The notes beneath the pieces are model-generated. The model had not been told where the DNA came from. It did no database searches and saw only the letters and a program-made list of their open reading frames with translations. The position numbers and the translations under genes are program-made. Positions 5,787 to 7,185 of a stretch of 7,185 bases of DNA are shown one piece after another; positions within the stretch are counted from its first letter, which is position 1, and each line of letters starts with the position of its first letter. This DNA comes from Candidatus Zixiibacteriota bacterium (GTDB lineage Bacteria > Zixibacteria > MSB-5A5 > JAABVY01): assembly GCA_014730285.1 (NCBI GenBank), contig WJIM01000215.1, positions 1 through 7,185 on the forward strand, written 5' to 3'.

Positions 5787-7185
5787 TTAACAATCGGGCT
5801 GGCCGTCGCCATCGTTATCGCATGGCGCGTCTCCACCGATAAAGATGTAGTTGATGATCTTCACCGCATCAGAAACATTCACTGCGGCGTCGCAGTTCGT
5901 ATCGGCGGCCTCTATCGGATCGGGAGCCGGACCCGAGATGAAGATATAATTGACAATCATTACAGCGTCACTGACATTGACAGCTTCGCTGCCGTCGGCA
6001 TCACCACAAACATACGGTATAAACTCGAGCACGTTGAGCTCCATACCCATTGTCATCGGATCGTTGACAGGATCATTATTGTTGAGGATCATGTCGGCGG
6101 TATAGGTTGCCGGTTCCAGATCGAGAGTTGTCCTGAACAGGCATTCAACAGTATCGGCTTCACCCGGAGCAACCTCGCCCTCGAGTTTATTGAGAACCAT
6201 CCAGTCGTAAGGCTTGAAGAATTCTATTGCCAGATTGTCTTTGAGATAATCTGTGGAATAAGCCACCTCAAGACCGTCATCGCCGTAGACATTCTCGATT
6301 CCGACCGTGCAGCTAAGCTTGTCGAAACCGGAGGCGATAGACTGATACTGGTATTTGATTCTTCCATCCTGATACAGTATGATTTCGCCGCTGAAGACAT
6401 CACCCGGATCGGCGCGATATTCGGGATAATCCACTAACTGGATCACGAACATATCGCCGCTCTGTCCGGCATAAAGATGCGCGCCGGGATTGTCGGAATC
6501 GGTCGGATTCAAGTCATCCCAGAGCAGTGACAGAATAGCGTTGGGCTGAGTAGCTGTCGGTATCGGCCTTGGAATTCGGGCGCTCATCGAGGCCTCGGTA
6601 AATCCAACAATACCGTTGGAGCCGATATAGATTTCGTTATAGGTAACGCCGTAATATACGAAATCAAAGCCGAGCGGGATCGGCCCTATATAGTTATCGT
6701 CATCCATATCGCCGATATAATCGGTGCCTGTGGATGAAACATCCACCCAGTTGAAGGCCGGGCCGTTGGGATCATCCGAGTCTACCCAGTAATATCCGAA
6801 GTTGTCGGGGCCGCCCATATCGCGAGTTACCGGATATCCGGTATACTGAATATCCTCGCCCTTGGGCACATCCTCATAAACCGACTCGGGATAATCGCGG
6901 CTGGCCGGCTCCGCCTGGCCTTCTGCCGGTTTGGCAAAGGCCGCGCCGTTGCGCAGATGCGGCACCAGATCAATCTGATAAATCAGACCGCCCTGGCCTG
7001 AGTTCTCGATGACCATGTTGTGAATCGCTGAATCACCCTGCACCAGTGTCTCAGTCATGCCGTCGCCCGATACGGCCATTGAGGGCGGGTAGTCGACTCT
7101 TATATTATCGACATACCAGTTGTCCTCGCCCACATTGGATCCATAGGTTCTGAATCTGATCTGCAGGCTGGAGTGATGAGCATCG
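5787..7185 (-). CDS. Secreted multidomain protein with C-terminal dockerin-like domain (5' end outside window)
   Basis: The minus-strand frame stays open from the right edge to the TAA at 5787-5789, giving 465 visible residues; a GTG at 7133 is internal. Residues are numbered from that GTG. The fragment begins in what looks like the end of a jelly-roll domain (GEDNWYVDNIRV). An Ig-like strand set follows (about 20-55), then a linker. About 110-305 is a beta-rich domain with PLGFDFVYYG and YIGSNGIVGF. About 307-370 is a second Ig-like unit ending in an NNDP motif. At about 376-448 is a dockerin-like domain with calcium loops at 378-389 (Asp at 1, 3, 12) and 411-422 (Asp1, Asn3, Asp5, Asp12), each followed by a hydrophobic VNYIF/INYIF helix. 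No catalytic domain is visible; such tails occur on secreted proteases and surface proteins, so a protease N-terminus is possible but unseen. Four cysteines in the tail fit an extracellular location. Confidence 0.85.
   Translation of the reverse strand, partial: DAHHSSLQIRFRTYGSNVGEDNWYVDNIRVDYPPSMAVSGDGMTETLVQGDSAIHNMVIENSGQGGLIYQIDLVPHLRNGAAFAKPAEGQAEPASRDYPESVYEDVPKGEDIQYTGYPVTRDMGGPDNFGYYWVDSDDPNGPAFNWVDVSSTGTDYIGDMDDDNYIGPIPLGFDFVYYGVTYNEIYIGSNGIVGFTEASMSARIPRPIPTATQPNAILSLLWDDLNPTDSDNPGAHLYAGQSGDMFVIQLVDYPEYRADPGDVFSGEIILYQDGRIKYQYQSIASGFDKLSCTVGIENVYGDDGLEVAYSTDYLKDNLAIEFFKPYDWMVLNKLEGEVAPGEADTVECLFRTTLDLEPATYTADMILNNNDPVNDPMTMGMELNVLEFIPYVCGDADGSEAVNVSDAVMIVNYIFISGPAPDPIEAADTNCDAAVNVSDAVKIINYIFIGGDAPCDNDGDGQPDC

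Noticed and set aside
1..7185. Defence, toxin-antitoxin, phage or mobile-element genes
   Set aside because: All frames with credible coding signal are accounted for by core housekeeping, envelope or secreted proteins; no transposase, integrase, terminal repeats or defence domain was seen.

Overview
The window is bacterial chromosome of moderate GC content. It holds one dense plus-strand block (positions 1 to about 5714) that converges on a single minus-strand gene running off the right edge (5787 to 7185). The envelope genes point to a Gram-negative cell: a lipoprotein murein transglycosylase and a membrane-anchored SppA protease. The MutL has the endonuclease-type C-terminus found in bacteria that lack MutH. 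The minus-strand protein ends in a dockerin-like pair of calcium loops after beta-sandwich repeats. That ending is common in uncultivated FCB-related phyla such as Zixibacteria, so my best guess is a Zixibacteria-like or related FCB-group genome. This is inference from protein style, not from a marker gene.

Layout. Positions 1-355 carry the C-terminal end of mutL, which overlaps the TTG start of miaA (345-1274) by 11 bases. This is the widespread mutL-miaA pair, but hfq does not follow. A 149-base gap (1275-1423) carries a good -35 hexamer that is also one arm of a 7-base dyad, so a new transcription unit probably starts there. That unit reads: a large lipoprotein lytic transglycosylase with seven clear LysM repeats (1424-4060); SppA-type signal peptide peptidase (4062-4958, one base later); an FmdB-family zinc-ribbon protein (4964-5188); an HU/IHF-family DNA-binding protein (5223-5513); and a 31-residue, extremely basic protein (5585-5680) that I recognise as the AURKAIP1/COX24 (mS38/bS22-like) small-subunit ribosomal protein family. 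A strong intrinsic terminator follows at 5682-5714. A second hairpin at 5735-5765 serves the convergent minus-strand gene.

How they fit together. mutL and miaA are information-processing genes (mismatch repair and tRNA modification). The next three genes form a tightly spaced set concerned mainly with the envelope (murein cleavage, membrane proteolysis, and a zinc-ribbon protein of uncertain role). HU and the ribosomal protein are small, abundant, basic nucleic-acid-binding proteins with the two strongest Shine-Dalgarno sites here. An 11-base perfect inverted repeat lies between them, just upstream of the ribosomal protein's Shine-Dalgarno site. The minus-strand gene encodes a probable secreted multidomain protein whose N-terminal part lies outside the window.

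I found no CRISPR array, insertion sequence, tRNA, rRNA, phage gene or defence system. The items most worth a second look are the overlooked 31-codon gene, the dyad in front of it, and the cysteine-bearing LysM repeats.
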